Positions 26,766 to 35,865 are shown, counted from the stretch's first letter. The stretch is 64,000 nt of DNA from DASQHW01 sp963837155 (GCA_963837155.1 CAWIMB010000002.1:2294001-2358000); one strand, 5' to 3'. Program-made: numbers and translations. The notes: generated from the letters alone by a model not told the origin.

Positions 26766-28208
26766 GTCGCGGACGACGTCAGTGGGCAGTTTCGTCGTGT
26801 CGAGGACGCGCGCCTCGGGCCACGGTGCGAACCGGGCGGCGGAGGCCGCCGCGATCGTGGCGTCGGCGTCGGACGCATCCTCGTGACCGGCAGTTCGATG
26901 CGCCGCGCGTTCCATCGCGACGCCGAACGTGACGTCGCAGCGCAGCGCGACGAGGTCACTCGCAGTCCCGTTCGCGACGACGGTGGCCATGTCCCGCCAG
27001 CGACGATCGCTCCATGACGCGTCAACCACAACAGACCGGCCCAGGCTCAGCAGCGTACGGGCGCGGTCGCACAGCGTCGCATAGGTCCGCTGACTCCATT
27101 CCGACGAGTACAGCCCTTCGTCGAGCGGCGCGGCCGCGGCGGCTGCCGGCGCGAGACCCGCAAGCTCCTTGCGGACTTCGTCGCTCCGCATGACTGGCCA
27201 GCCTGTCGCATCGGCGATCCCGCGCGCGACCGTCGTCTTGCCGGTAGCGGGCGGACCCCCGATGAGCACCAGCCGAACGCGGCCGCGCGCGAGATGGTCG
27301 CCGGCAAGCGTCAGCAGCCGCTCGGCCCGATCGTCGTCCCCGCTGATCGCCGCCACCTTCGCTCGCACGTGGGCCCGGTAGGCGATGTAGAGGTGTGCAA
27401 GCGACGAAGGCCAGTCGTCACCGGTGGCGGCGCGAGAGCGCTCGAGAAACCGTGCGGCCAGATCTCCGCGGCCCAGGCGCTCCAGGTCCATCGCGAGGAA
27501 TGCAACGTCGGCGAGGACGTCACCGAAACGCAGTTGGTCGTCGAACTCGAGACAATCGAGCACGCGAGGACCGTCCTCAAGGCAGAACACATCGTCGGCC
27601 AGGAGGTCGCCGTGCCCGTCGCGCGCCCGGCCGGCGCGAATGCGAGCATCGAACAGTGGCGCGCGACCGGCAAGATAACGGCGGACGAGCGGGGCTATGG
27701 AGGCGAGCGACGCGGAATACTCCCCGAGCTCGCGTTCCCACAGCTGTGCGACCGCATCGCGCGTCGCGGCAGCGTCGACGGCTCCTCCGGTGCGGGCGGC
27801 CCTATGGAAGTGTGCGATCAGTTCGACAAGTTGGTCGAGGCACGCGAGCGCGTCATCGCCGTGTGCCACCAGCCTCGAGAGGCGGCGAGCATCGGGCATG
27901 CGCGATATGACGACGACGTGGTCGACGACGACACCTCGGCCATCGGTGACCGCTTCCACACCCTGGTACACGTCGGGGGCCAAGCGCCGGTTCAACGTGA
28001 CCTCGCGTTCGCAGTCGGCGAGCCGCCGCTCGGGTGTCGACAGATCGATGAACGGGAACCGCACCGCCTTCTTGAGCTTGTACACGCGATCGTCCTGGAA
28101 CGCGAGGATCGAGATGTGGGTCTCGACGATCGTGGCGGGCGTCGATGGATCCTGTCGCTTACGCCACGCAAGGAGCTCGCGGCGCTGCGCCTCGACAGCG
28201 TCACTCAT
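26739..28208 (-). CDS. two-domain protein: phosphotransferase (APH) fold plus AAA/gluconokinase-type P-loop kinase
   Basis: 489 residues. The N-terminal half follows the aminoglycoside-phosphotransferase fold: ISILAFQDDRVYKLKKAVRF has the ATP lysine and DGHGDLLADDVFCLEDGPRV the catalytic HGDL with a later EFDD metal site. The C-terminal half (from about residue 310) is a P-loop kinase with RLVLIGGPPATGKTTVARGI and WPVMRSDEVRKELAGL. Rv2004c, a DosR-regulon protein of almost the same length, has this architecture. The substrate is unknown. It is the distal gene after the short aromatic-rich gene at 28245, 36 bases away, and probably shares its transcript. Confidence 0.85.
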   Translation of the reverse strand: MSDAVEAQRRELLAWRKRQDPSTPATIVETHISILAFQDDRVYKLKKAVRFPFIDLSTPERRLADCEREVTLNRRLAPDVYQGVEAVTDGRGVVVDHVVVISRMPDARRLSRLVAHGDDALACLDQLVELIAHFHRAARTGGAVDAAATRDAVAQLWERELGEYSASLASIAPLVRRYLAGRAPLFDARIRAGRARDGHGDLLADDVFCLEDGPRVLDCLEFDDQLRFGDVLADVAFLAMDLERLGRGDLAARFLERSRAATGDDWPSSLAHLYIAYRAHVRAKVAAISGDDDRAERLLTLAGDHLARGRVRLVLIGGPPATGKTTVARGIADATGWPVMRSDEVRKELAGLAPAAAAAAPLDEGLYSSEWSQRTYATLCDRARTLLSLGRSVVVDASWSDRRWRDMATVVANGTASDLVALRCDVTFGVAMERAAHRTAGHEDASDADATIAAASAARFAPWPEARVLDTTKLPTDVVRDALFEIGQT

Positions 28209-28244
28209 CGCAGCGAGCGCGAGGATCTGTTCCCTCGGCCCTGG

Positions 28245-28526
28245 TCAGAAGAATTGCACCGGCTGGTCAGCACGCTCGTAGTAGAGCGGCAAGCCATTCT
28301 CGGCGTCATAGAACACCCCGCCTGCACCGCGAGCGAGTGGTCGACCCGACCGGGCCGACAACAGGAAATCCTCGCTCTCGTGTGCCCAGAGCATGTGATC
28401 ACGTACGCGGAAGAAGTCGTGACCGCGGCGCGCATAGGCGAACGGCTCATCGTCCTCGATCCGGCAGAGGTAACGGACACCGTCAGGCCCCTGCTCCGAA
28501 TGGGCGTCATCGACCTGAACATTCAT
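28245..28526 (-). CDS. aromatic-rich small protein, paralogue of the protein at 1292-1615
   Basis: 93 residues. GVRYLCRIEDDEPFAYARRG, then HDFFRVRDHMLWAHESEDFL and a final GVFYDAENGLPLYYE share motif order and spacing with the protein at 1292-1615. It has no signal peptide, membrane helix or metal motif; the pattern of alternating aromatic and polar residues suggests a small beta-rich fold, possibly repeated twice (FAYA...DFFR and LWAH...). The pair of paralogues lie 27 kb apart and both have a DosR-box-like site upstream. No known family is recognised. Confidence 0.65.
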   Translation of the reverse strand: MNVQVDDAHSEQGPDGVRYLCRIEDDEPFAYARRGHDFFRVRDHMLWAHESEDFLLSARSGRPLARGAGGVFYDAENGLPLYYERADQPVQFF

Positions 28527-28677
28527 TCTTTCCCCCCTTTACGCGATGAAGACAGTCGGCAGCGACACCACCCGATTGGGCAGCCAGATACCCAGCAACG
28601 CGAACAGCCACGTCGTCACGACGTCATTGTTCGCTCCGCCATGTCCCGGCACAGGGTGCGCGGGTCACTGATCGGTA

Positions 28678-28691
28678 GGGACTTTGGTCAG
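28678..28691. promoter_or_regulatory. DosR-box-like palindrome upstream of the small aromatic-rich gene
   Basis: GGGACT-TT-GGTCAG matches 11 of 14 core positions. It overlaps the stop codon of the P-type ATPase gene and lies 152 bases upstream of the 28526 start, in the only gap (28527-28687) between the two genes. The gap has no other visible element. Confidence 0.4.
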
Positions 28692-31285
28692 GAAGGCGAC
28701 GACACCGCGCGGGCCCGACGGCGTCGGGTGCGTGTCTTGTCAAGGGTGTCGGCCGTCAGCACCACTACGGGTGCGAGCGCGGCCACGGTCCAGCCCGCGA
28801 GGCTCGGTGGTGCCTGATCGAGGAGGTCGGCGAGGCCACCGACCCACAGGAACGCCCCGAGCAGCGCGAGCTCGGCGACCGCGGCCACGATGAGCAGCGG
28901 ATTGTTCCGAACCGGGAGCCGCCAGACGTTCACGGTGCGGCTCCGGCATGCAAACGCGTTCGCGACTTGACCGAGGACGATCGCCGCGAACGCGCCGCCG
29001 GACGCGGTCGCGAGTGTGGCGCCGGTCGGAAACGCGTCGCCCGGCCTCCATCCGGCCGCAAGGAACGTCGTGACGAACGCGGCCATGGCAACGAACGCTT
29101 CTGCCGGCCCGAGCACACCGAATGCTCGACGCGCGACCGCGGCGTCGAGCAAGCGGCCGCGCGCCGGCGGCTGATCGAGCGTGTGCGGTGCTGGTGGATC
29201 ACCACCGAGCGCGACCGCAGGCAGCGTGTCGGTACCGATGTCCAGCGCGAGCACCTGGAGCACGCCGATCGCGAGCGGAAAGCGGCCACCCGACAGCGCC
29301 CACACGACAAACGGCGTCAGCTCGGCGACATTGTCCGTGAGGTGGTAGGTAAGGAAGCGGCGCACGTTCGCGAACGTCCCGCGACCATGCTCGATCGCGG
29401 CGACGATCGTCGCGAAGTCGTCATCGAGGAGGACGAGATCCGCGGCTTCGCGAGCGACGTCCGTACCACTACGGCCCATCGCGATGCCGATGTCCGCGGT
29501 GCGCAATGCTGGCCCGTCGTTCACGCCGTCACCAGTCATCGCAACGGTGTGCCCGCGGAGTTTCAACGCGCGCGCGATCCGCAGCTTCTGTTCGGGCTCG
29601 ATCCGTGCCAGCACGACGCCGTCGCGGTCGATGAGCGCGCCCAGGATCTCGTCGTCGTCGGGGAGATCACGGCCTTCGAGGACCGGCGCGCCTTCGCGCA
29701 ACAGCCCCACCTCGCGGGCGATGGCCGCGGCTGTCGCGGGATGGTCGCCGGTGACCATCGCGACCTTCATCCCCGCGTGCCGGCACGCCTCCACAGCGGC
29801 AGCAGCGTGCGGACGCGGCGGATCCTCGAGCGCCAAGAGGCCGAGCAACATGAGGTCTCGTTCGGCGTCGTCCGCCGTCACAGGAACGGCCTCGCCGACG
29901 ACCCGGGACGCGACCGCGATCACGCGCAGCCCGCGGGTCGCCATGTCTTGCAGTGCGGTTTCCGCGCCAGATATCGCCCCACAAATGGGCAACACCGCGT
30001 CGGGCGCACCCTTGACGAGCACGCGATCGCCTGCCACGACCGACATCCGCCGGCGGCGGGCGTCGAACGGGAAGCGCGCCCGTTCCGGCGCCTGCCGCTG
30101 GTTGGCCTCGACGTCCGCGTTCGTCCGCAACGCGAGCGCATGGAGCGCGGCTTCCATCGGATCACCACGTGCAACCCACTCGCCCGAGTCGTCGAGCACG
30201 GCCCGCCCGGTCGAGCATCGAGTGGCCGCGACGGCGCACGCACGCACGGCGTCGACGGTTGCATCATTCTCGGCCGTGATGTCGGCGAGCGGCCCATAGC
30301 CGGTGCCGCTGACCATCGCCGAACCCGCCGGCGTCCACGCGACCACGACTGCCATCCGGTTCTCGGTGAGTGTCCCGGTCTTGTCGGTGCAGATGAAGGT
30401 CGTCGAGCCCAGCGTCTCCACCGCTTCAAGGCGCCGCACGAGCGCGTTGCGGTGCGCCATCCGCTGCGCACCGATCGCGAGCGAGAGCGTGACCGTGGGC
30501 AAAAGGCCTTCCGGCACCAACGCGACCGTGACGCCGATCGCGAACAGGAAACCGTCACGAGCGGGCGTCCCGATCAACAAGGCGAGCAGGAAGAAACCGA
30601 CGCCGACGCCAACCGCGACGAACGCGATCGTCCGCACGACGCGGTGGAGCTCACCTGCGAGCGGCGTCGGCGACCGCTTACCGGCCTGGGTCATGGCGGC
30701 GATGCCCGCGAGACGCGTGTGCGCGCCGGTGGCGGTCACGACCGCAACGCCCTCCCCTTCGACGACGAACGTGCCGGCCGCCGCCACGTCGCCGGCCTCG
30801 ATCGCGACCGGCTCGCTCTCGCCCGTGAGTGTCGACCGGTCGAGCCGCAGCGCATGCGCTTGGTCGACGTGGAGGTCGGCCGACACGCGGTCGCCGGCTT
30901 CCAGCATCACGGTGTCGTCGACCACCAGCTCGGCGGCGTCGATCTCGAGTCGCTCACCGTCGCGCAGGACAGTGGCGCGGAGCGGCAAGAGCTCGCGGAA
31001 GCGCTCGGCGGCCCGCTCGGCGCGGTATTCCTGACCGAACGCGAAACAGCCGTTGAGGACGATGACCGCGAAGATCGCGATGCCGAGTTGCGGCAGGTCG
31101 GCGACGATCGCGAGCGCACCCGCAACCCACAGCATCAGCGCGAAGAAGTGCACGAACTGCCGGCCGAGCTGGCGCCAGAGTGGCACTCCCGAGACAACGG
31201 GCATCACGTTCGGGCCATCCCGCGTGAGGCGCGCGGCCGCTTCCGCGCCCGTGAGCCCGCGGGAGTGCGCGTCGAGGGCCGTCAT
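28688..31285 (-). CDS. P-type cation-transporting ATPase (type II, CtpF-like)
   Basis: 865 residues with the complete P-type layout: an N-terminal cation-ATPase segment (SRGLTGAEAAARLTRDGPNV), actuator loop LDRSTLTGESEPV, phosphorylation site TDKTGTLTEN with Asp about 301, and hinge MTGDGVNDGPALRTADIGIA. The M4 motif is VALVPEGLLPTVTLSLAIG; the PEGLL form is the type II signature shared by Ca2+ and Na+/K+ pumps, so Ca2+, Mg2+ or monovalent cations are possible substrates. About ten membrane helices. CtpF of the DosR regulon is of the same class. It is divergent from the AhpD-like gene and upstream of the small aromatic-rich gene. Confidence 0.92.
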   Translation of the reverse strand: MTALDAHSRGLTGAEAAARLTRDGPNVMPVVSGVPLWRQLGRQFVHFFALMLWVAGALAIVADLPQLGIAIFAVIVLNGCFAFGQEYRAERAAERFRELLPLRATVLRDGERLEIDAAELVVDDTVMLEAGDRVSADLHVDQAHALRLDRSTLTGESEPVAIEAGDVAAAGTFVVEGEGVAVVTATGAHTRLAGIAAMTQAGKRSPTPLAGELHRVVRTIAFVAVGVGVGFFLLALLIGTPARDGFLFAIGVTVALVPEGLLPTVTLSLAIGAQRMAHRNALVRRLEAVETLGSTTFICTDKTGTLTENRMAVVVAWTPAGSAMVSGTGYGPLADITAENDATVDAVRACAVAATRCSTGRAVLDDSGEWVARGDPMEAALHALALRTNADVEANQRQAPERARFPFDARRRRMSVVAGDRVLVKGAPDAVLPICGAISGAETALQDMATRGLRVIAVASRVVGEAVPVTADDAERDLMLLGLLALEDPPRPHAAAAVEACRHAGMKVAMVTGDHPATAAAIAREVGLLREGAPVLEGRDLPDDDEILGALIDRDGVVLARIEPEQKLRIARALKLRGHTVAMTGDGVNDGPALRTADIGIAMGRSGTDVAREAADLVLLDDDFATIVAAIEHGRGTFANVRRFLTYHLTDNVAELTPFVVWALSGGRFPLAIGVLQVLALDIGTDTLPAVALGGDPPAPHTLDQPPARGRLLDAAVARRAFGVLGPAEAFVAMAAFVTTFLAAGWRPGDAFPTGATLATASGGAFAAIVLGQVANAFACRSRTVNVWRLPVRNNPLLIVAAVAELALLGAFLWVGGLADLLDQAPPSLAGWTVAALAPVVVLTADTLDKTRTRRRRARAVSSPS

Positions 31286-31461
31286 CCGACAACTCGCAGG
31301 GTTGCGGGGTGCACGACACCGATTGAACTCGGCATGGGCTCTGGGCGGCAGTGCCGGAAGTCCCGGGCCCCGGGGAGGCGTGCGTTTCCCGTGCGATGGT
31401 CCTCTGGACGCAGGCCGTCCGACCCTGGTCGCGCTGGCCGGCCCTGAGCGATCGTCTGATC

Positions 31462-31833
31462 ATGCGTAACAACCGAACGGTAATTGAAGAGCTCCGGGAA
31501 CCAACCCGACAACTTCGGCGCGCGATCCCCGAGACCTGGGCCGCGTTCGGCTCGCTGCACGAGGTGGCGATGTCCGATGGTGCGCTGCCCCGGCAGGTCA
31601 AGGAGCTCGTCGCGCTCGCGATCGCCGTCGCGAAGCGCTGCGACGGCTGTATCGCGTATCACGCGAAGGCCGCGGCCCTGGCCGGTGCGACGCGACAAGA
31701 AGCTGCTGAAGCGCTTGGCGTCGCGTTGCTCATGGACGGCGGGACTGCGAGCGTGTACGGCCCCCGTGCGCTCGCGGCCTTTGACGAATTCGCGACGGCC
31801 GTTGCTCGTGACGGCAACACCGACGCCGCCTGA
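31462..31833 (+). CDS. AhpD/carboxymuconolactone-decarboxylase-like protein
   Basis: 123 residues of the CMD/AhpD family. AAFGSLHEVAMSDGALPRQV leads into KELVALAIAVAKRCDGCIAY, where the CxxC and a following HAKAAALAGATRQEAAEAL helix form the redox active site of AhpD-type peroxidase partners. The likely role is thiol-based antioxidant activity; the reductant is not evident. ATG 31462 is preferred because residues before it are not family-like. A 54-residue gene follows 14 bases later. Confidence 0.85.
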   Translation: MRNNRTVIEELREPTRQLRRAIPETWAAFGSLHEVAMSDGALPRQVKELVALAIAVAKRCDGCIAYHAKAAALAGATRQEAAEALGVALLMDGGTASVYGPRALAAFDEFATAVARDGNTDAA

Positions 31834-31847
31834 GAAGGGGAAGCGAG

Positions 31848-32012
31848 ATGCGCGACGACACCGTGATCAGACACATCGATGACGCACTCCGGCGGTTCGC
31901 GTCTCGCGACCTCGTCGCCGGCAGCGAAATCGTCGACTTCTTGCTCGACCTGCGCGCCACGGTCACTCGGGAGGCTGCGATGGCCGAGCTCGAACTCGAG
32001 CCGGTCTCCTGA
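31848..32012 (+). CDS. 54-residue helical protein, hypothetical
   Basis: MRDDTVIRHIDDALRRFASR, then DLVAGSEIVDFLLDLRATVT and a charged end. AAGGGGAAGCG lies before the ATG, and it follows the AhpD-like gene with a 14-base gap, which favours co-expression. The sequence is amphipathic and helical throughout with no membrane or metal motif. No family recognised; it is below the length cut-off of most gene finders but has good coding character. Confidence 0.6.
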   Translation: MRDDTVIRHIDDALRRFASRDLVAGSEIVDFLLDLRATVTREAAMAELELEPVS

Positions 32013-32033
32013 AGTCGACGTCCTCGCGCCTCG

Positions 32034-33356
32034 TTAACGTGAGGGCACCGGGCCCCCACCGAGCAATGCCTCATCGAAGAAACTGCGCACGCGCCGTTCC
32101 CACTCGACCGGCTGTGTTCGAAGGCCACCGGTGTGATCGGCGCCGGCCACAACCCAAACTTGAACGCTGCGCGGCGACGCCGCCTGGATGGCGTTGTCGG
32201 CATGAGCTTCGTCGCCGACGTTGCCGGCTGCGATCAGCAGGATCGGCCGCGGTGCCGCGGCAGTGACCGCGTCCCGCAGCGTGATGGGAGGGCTGGCATC
32301 GGTAAGCACGTCCGCGATCCGATACGTGAGCCAGAAGACGCCCTGCTGGAACCGGCCTCGCACGCCGTAGCGCTCGGGCAGCCAGCCCCAATCACCCGCG
32401 ACGCGGTTGGTCGCACCTTCGGCCACCACCGCGCGAATCCGCGGATCGGTTGCCATCGCGCCGACCGCCTCCTCGCCGCCCATCGACATGCCGATGGCGC
32501 CGATGCGCTCCGGATCGACATCGCGCCGGTGCTCGAGATACGTCACGCCCGCGGCGACGTCGCGGTCGCCGTACCAGCCGAAGTCCATGGCTCGCCCGCC
32601 GCTACGCCCGTGTCCGCGCGCGTCGAAGAGCAACACTCCGTACCCGTCTCGGGCAAGCACGACCGCCTGATCGAGCACGTTCGAGCGCGTGGACGACGCG
32701 CCGTGCAACAAGACGACGGCCGACCGATTCCTCGAGGGGAGGTACCACCCGGACAGCGTGACGCCGTCGCTCGTGACGAACGTGGCGTTCTCATACGCCA
32801 GCCCTCGGTCTGCCGGTGTCGCCCGACCGAGCGCGGGTCGCGGCACGTTGGTGGCGTACACCGCGGCCACGAGCGGGAACCCTGCGCCGTACCCGACGAC
32901 GAGCGCGAGCGGAATGGCACACAGCCGCCACCAACCGTGTACCGAACGGAACGCTCCAATGCCGCCGACGATGAGCAACACGAGCCCGCCGACCAGAGTC
33001 ACGACCCCGCCGATCGCGCGCAGCGATACACCGGTCGTGGTGAGGTATGAGGAGCCGATCGGCGCGCCGACTGCCACCGCAACGAGGCCGATGGCAACCG
33101 CGACGGTCGCGGCCGCGCCGCGCGAACGACGCCGCATGATCGCCAGCGCCTGAGCCACAACGAACCAGAGCACCACGACCCGCAGGACGCGCCACGGCCA
33201 CCAGCCATCAAGCCCCACGATCAGCGTCATCCCAATACCGACGGCGCCACAGGCCAACCCGAGAACGCGCCCCGTGCGCGCTCCTTCGGCGCCCTCGACC
33301 GGTCGGGATGCCGTCTCGCTCCGCCGTCGCGCCGCGGGTTCGACGACGACGTGCAT
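32034..33356 (-). CDS. membrane-anchored alpha/beta hydrolase
   Basis: 440 residues. The first 190 residues hold four to five membrane helices. The rest is an alpha/beta hydrolase: SAVVLLHGASSTRSNVLDQA gives the oxyanion region, DARGHGRSGG the next loop, AIGMSMGGEEAVGAM the nucleophile elbow, ILLIAAGNVGDEAHADNA the acidic region and VAGADHTGGLR the His. The domain therefore faces one side of the membrane as a tethered esterase or peptidase; the substrate is unknown. Two bases separate it from the flavodoxin gene, so it ends the operon USP - membrane peptide - flavodoxin - hydrolase. Confidence 0.85.
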   Translation of the reverse strand: MHVVVEPAARRRSETASRPVEGAEGARTGRVLGLACGAVGIGMTLIVGLDGWWPWRVLRVVVLWFVVAQALAIMRRRSRGAAATVAVAIGLVAVAVGAPIGSSYLTTTGVSLRAIGGVVTLVGGLVLLIVGGIGAFRSVHGWWRLCAIPLALVVGYGAGFPLVAAVYATNVPRPALGRATPADRGLAYENATFVTSDGVTLSGWYLPSRNRSAVVLLHGASSTRSNVLDQAVVLARDGYGVLLFDARGHGRSGGRAMDFGWYGDRDVAAGVTYLEHRRDVDPERIGAIGMSMGGEEAVGAMATDPRIRAVVAEGATNRVAGDWGWLPERYGVRGRFQQGVFWLTYRIADVLTDASPPITLRDAVTAAAPRPILLIAAGNVGDEAHADNAIQAASPRSVQVWVVAGADHTGGLRTQPVEWERRVRSFFDEALLGGGPVPSR

Positions 33357-33358
33357 GG

Positions 33359-33904
33359 CTATCGCTTCATCGTCGCGGCCGTCACGGCGGCTGCGAGTTG
33401 CGAGCCCCAGTTTCGGGCGCGCGTCTCCTCATCGGGCTCGAGATGGTTCTGTTTGGTCACGAAGAAGCTTTCGGGATCCGTGATCATCGTGCATCCGTGC
33501 GCTCGCAGCTTCCGGGCGATGCCTTTCGACGCTCGTCCGGTGAGCGCAGCCGGGAGGTCGAAACGCGTGTCGAACGCGGCGGCACACGTTGAGACATCAC
33601 CGAGGGACTCGAACCAGTCCCGTAAGCCCTCGCCTTCGGCGTCCGGGTCGAGCACCACATCGCGTTCTGGCTTCCGTGAATCTTTGACCGCCCCTTCACG
33701 GGTACTCGTGCGACTCATGCCGTGCGCGTGTGTCGGTCCGCCCACGATGACCAAATGTGCGTTCTCGAACTTGTCGGGAGTTGCTTTCCCGACCGGGAGC
33801 ACCGTCACGTCGGCGTTCGTCGTACGGAGACCGTTCGCGATCGCATCCGCGATCAAGTGAGTATTGCCGTACATCGACTCGTAGATCACTACAGCTCTCA
33901 TCAT
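33359..33904 (-). CDS. flavodoxin-domain protein
   Basis: 181 residues. RAVVIYESMYGNTHLIADAI is the FMN phosphate loop (T/S-x-T/Y-GNT), and HLVIVGGPTHAHGMSRTSTR the second flavin-contacting loop. The C-terminal region (DVSTCAAAFDTRFDLPAALT, then KLRAHGCTMITDPESFFVTK) is that of flavodoxin-like oxidoreductases in actinobacterial stress clusters. AAGGAG precedes the double ATG at 33904/33901. It could carry electrons from NifJ-type oxidoreductase in this genome, an inference from function only. It follows the membrane peptide gene by 34 bases. Confidence 0.85.
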   Translation of the reverse strand: MMRAVVIYESMYGNTHLIADAIANGLRTTNADVTVLPVGKATPDKFENAHLVIVGGPTHAHGMSRTSTREGAVKDSRKPERDVVLDPDAEGEGLRDWFESLGDVSTCAAAFDTRFDLPAALTGRASKGIARKLRAHGCTMITDPESFFVTKQNHLEPDEETRARNWGSQLAAAVTAATMKR

Positions 33905-33938
33905 CCACTCCTTTGTTCGTATTGTGCGATCGCGCTCA

Positions 33939-34145
33939 TCACGCCGCCGTTCGGGCGGTGTCGGGCGCATCCATGACGCCGGCCGGAACAGTCGTTGTCT
34001 GCGCCTTCTTCTGCGCAGCGCGGGCGCTGCGGCCGTGCAACACGCGATCGATTCCGAAGATCGCCAACACAATCAGGAGCCAAACCGCCCCGACCAGCTC
34101 GAGCATCCAGAAGCCAATCCAGCCACTGTCATCCCACCACCACAT
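33939..34145 (-). CDS. single-pass membrane peptide
   Basis: 68 residues. MWWWDDSGWIGFWMLELVGA and WLLIVLAIFGIDRVLHGRS form a tryptophan-rich N-terminus and one membrane helix, followed by a basic cytosolic tail (ARAAQKKAQTTT). GAGGTGACGAG lies before the ATG. It looks like the membrane part of SHOCT-domain proteins without the SHOCT motif. It sits inside a stress operon between the universal stress protein and flavodoxin. Confidence 0.6.
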   Translation of the reverse strand: MWWWDDSGWIGFWMLELVGAVWLLIVLAIFGIDRVLHGRSARAAQKKAQTTTVPAGVMDAPDTARTAA

Positions 34146-34177
34146 CTCGTCACCTCGCTTCTCGTTCCGTTCAAGGC

Positions 34178-34612
34178 TCAGGGCACAATGAGGAGCGGCC
34201 GGTCGAGATAGTGCGTGAGCTCGTGGCTCGTGCTCCCCAGGATCAGCTCCGCGAATCCGCCGCGTCCTCGCCGGCCAGTGACCACCAGGTCCGCGTGCTC
34301 GCTCTTCGCGGCCGCCATCAGTGCGGCGACGGGATCGCCATCCATGAGCACGCCGCGATACACGACGCCGGCGTTCGCGAGAGGTTTGCACCACTCGTGC
34401 GTGACAATGTCCCTGATTTCCTCGCGTTGCGCGGGGGTCAACGCCGGGATCGGAAACGGCGAGATACCAGGGCCGTCATAGGTGGGGAAATCGATGACGT
34501 GCACCGCGATGACTTCGGCGTCGAGTGCGGCAGCGTGATCCGCACACCACTGCACGGCACGTCCCGAATGACTCGATCCGTCGACGCCGACGATGATCTT
34601 GGAAGAAGTCAT
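34178..34612 (-). CDS. universal stress protein, single domain, ATP-binding type
   Basis: 144 residues. SKIIVGVDGSSHSGRAVQWC is the first strand with its Asp, and VVTGRRGRGGFAELILGSTS is the G-2x-G-9x-GST ATP-binding motif, complete here. The protein therefore belongs to the nucleotide-binding UspA group, like Rv2623. It is the first gene of the operon reaching down to the hydrolase at 32034, and is divergent from a two-domain USP gene across a 270-base gap that holds candidate DosR-box-like sites. Confidence 0.9.
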   Translation of the reverse strand: MTSSKIIVGVDGSSHSGRAVQWCADHAAALDAEVIAVHVIDFPTYDGPGISPFPIPALTPAQREEIRDIVTHEWCKPLANAGVVYRGVLMDGDPVAALMAAAKSEHADLVVTGRRGRGGFAELILGSTSHELTHYLDRPLLIVP

Positions 34613-34768
34613 GGCGTCACACCCCCGGTTCGCGACCTCGGAGAGCTCGTGTCAGCATGGTGAACTCCCTGTTGCCGGCGGCTCGACTCTGGCGGCCGTG
34701 CTCACCGGTCACCTCGATCATCACTGTCCCGGCCGGGCGTATCGAGAGGACAATGGCCGTCTGGGCAG

Positions 34769-34782
34769 GGACCTCAGTATCT
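34769..34782. promoter_or_regulatory. DosR-box-like palindrome between divergent universal stress protein genes
   Basis: GGGACC-TC-AGTATC matches 10 of 14 core positions. It is 157 bases from the 34612 start and 101 bases from the 34883 start. Two weaker copies with the same spacing, GGGAAC-GA-TGGCAC (34821-34834) and GGGAAC-CT-GGTGTC (34848-34861), lie nearer the rightward gene and are 27 bases apart. Confidence 0.4.
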
Positions 34783-34882
34783 AGCTGTCGCACGTCGCCC
34801 GGTGCACGCTGAGACCGCTAGGGAACGATGGCACGATCGCCGCGATGGGGAACCTGGTGTCAACACTCCAAGGGAGTCCCAC

Positions 34883-35719
34883 ATGACTGATCCCGTCACG
34901 ACCGCCGAACTTGGCGGGGCTCCGCTCGCGCAGACGATTGTCGTGCCCCTCGACCGTTCGGAGTTCGCTGAACGCGCGCTGCCTGTCGCGGCAGCGGTTG
35001 CGCGCCGCGTTGGCGCGCAACTCCTTCTCGTGACCACGCATTGGGATGACTCCGACTCGGGCGACCGCAAGGCCTACCTCGAACGGGTCGCACAACCGCA
35101 ACGCGATGTCCCCACCGAGTTCGCGGTGATCAACGAACACCCGGCAGCATCTGCAATCGGTCATGTCCTGCAGGCTGGGCCGGATCGGCTGTTGTGCATG
35201 ACGACGCACGGCCGAGGCGCGTTTCGCTGGGCGGTGCTCGGCAGTGTTGCAGAGGAGGTCGTGCGTGAGAGGAGGCAGACGGTGTTGCTCGTCGGCCGGC
35301 ACTGCAAGCCCGAATGGCCCGGCGAGTCGCGACACATGCTCGTCTGCGTGGACGGATCGAACGTGGCCGAACCAATCATTCCGGTTGCGATCCGGTGGGC
35401 ACGGGCCCTCGGTCTCGACGTCCGAGTCGCGAACGTGATCCACCCGCTCGACGTCGAAGACGCGACCCACCCGAATCCGGTCGTCGACGCAATCGTGGAA
35501 CGCTTCACGGCCGCTGGCATCGACGCCGCCCCGGCCCCGTTGCGCGGCTCCTACACCGCCGGCGCGATCGCCGATTGTGCGCGCGAGCTGCCGGCCACTC
35601 TTGTCGCGATAAACACCCACGCACGCGGCGGAGTGGCACGCGTCGCGCTCGGGAGTGTCGCGATGGGTACGGTCGGCCTCGCCGAGTGCCCAGTACTGCT
35701 GGCGCCGACGCCCGCCTGA
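34883..35719 (+). CDS. universal stress protein, two tandem Usp domains
   Basis: 278 residues. Domain 1 starts TIVVPLDRSEFAERALPVAA and ends near MTTHGRGAFRWAVLGSVAEE; domain 2 starts MLVCVDGSNVAEPIIPVAIR and ends HARGGVARVALGSVAMGTVG. Both end regions keep the GRG/ARG...GSV form of the ATP loop. Tandem USPs of this length (Rv1996, Rv2005c, Rv2028c) are characteristic of the DosR regulon. AAGGGAG precedes the ATG. Single gene, preceded by three candidate boxes. Confidence 0.88.
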   Translation: MTDPVTTAELGGAPLAQTIVVPLDRSEFAERALPVAAAVARRVGAQLLLVTTHWDDSDSGDRKAYLERVAQPQRDVPTEFAVINEHPAASAIGHVLQAGPDRLLCMTTHGRGAFRWAVLGSVAEEVVRERRQTVLLVGRHCKPEWPGESRHMLVCVDGSNVAEPIIPVAIRWARALGLDVRVANVIHPLDVEDATHPNPVVDAIVERFTAAGIDAAPAPLRGSYTAGAIADCARELPATLVAINTHARGGVARVALGSVAMGTVGLAECPVLLAPTPA

Positions 35720-35762
35720 TCCGCACCCGCGCCATCAAGGCAGCTCGGCGAGGCCACGATTT

Positions 35763-35776
35763 GGGACCTTGGGCCA
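35763..35776. promoter_or_regulatory. DosR-box-like palindrome before the zinc-ribbon gene
   Basis: GGGACC-TT-GGGCCA, preceded by TTT as in the TTS flank of the DosR box, matches 10 of 14 core positions. It ends 89 bases before the ATG at 35866. Confidence 0.4.
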
Positions 35777-35865
35777 CACGCTCGGACCGGTCGACTCTCC
35801 TCGCATGACGCCACGAAGCGCAGCATCGACATGAGGACGTCGCTCGACTCGCAGTGGGAGAACAA

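Noticed and set aside
31336..31364. GTGCCG-GA-AGTCCC and GGGCTC-TG-GGCGGC between the P-type ATPase and AhpD-like genes
   Set aside because: Right or left half matches only (9 of 14 or fewer). The place is suggestive but the evidence is too weak to list as a site.
32407..33153. Plus-strand frames opposite the membrane hydrolase
   Set aside because: Proline/arginine-rich shadows; the minus frame has membrane helices and a complete catalytic triad.
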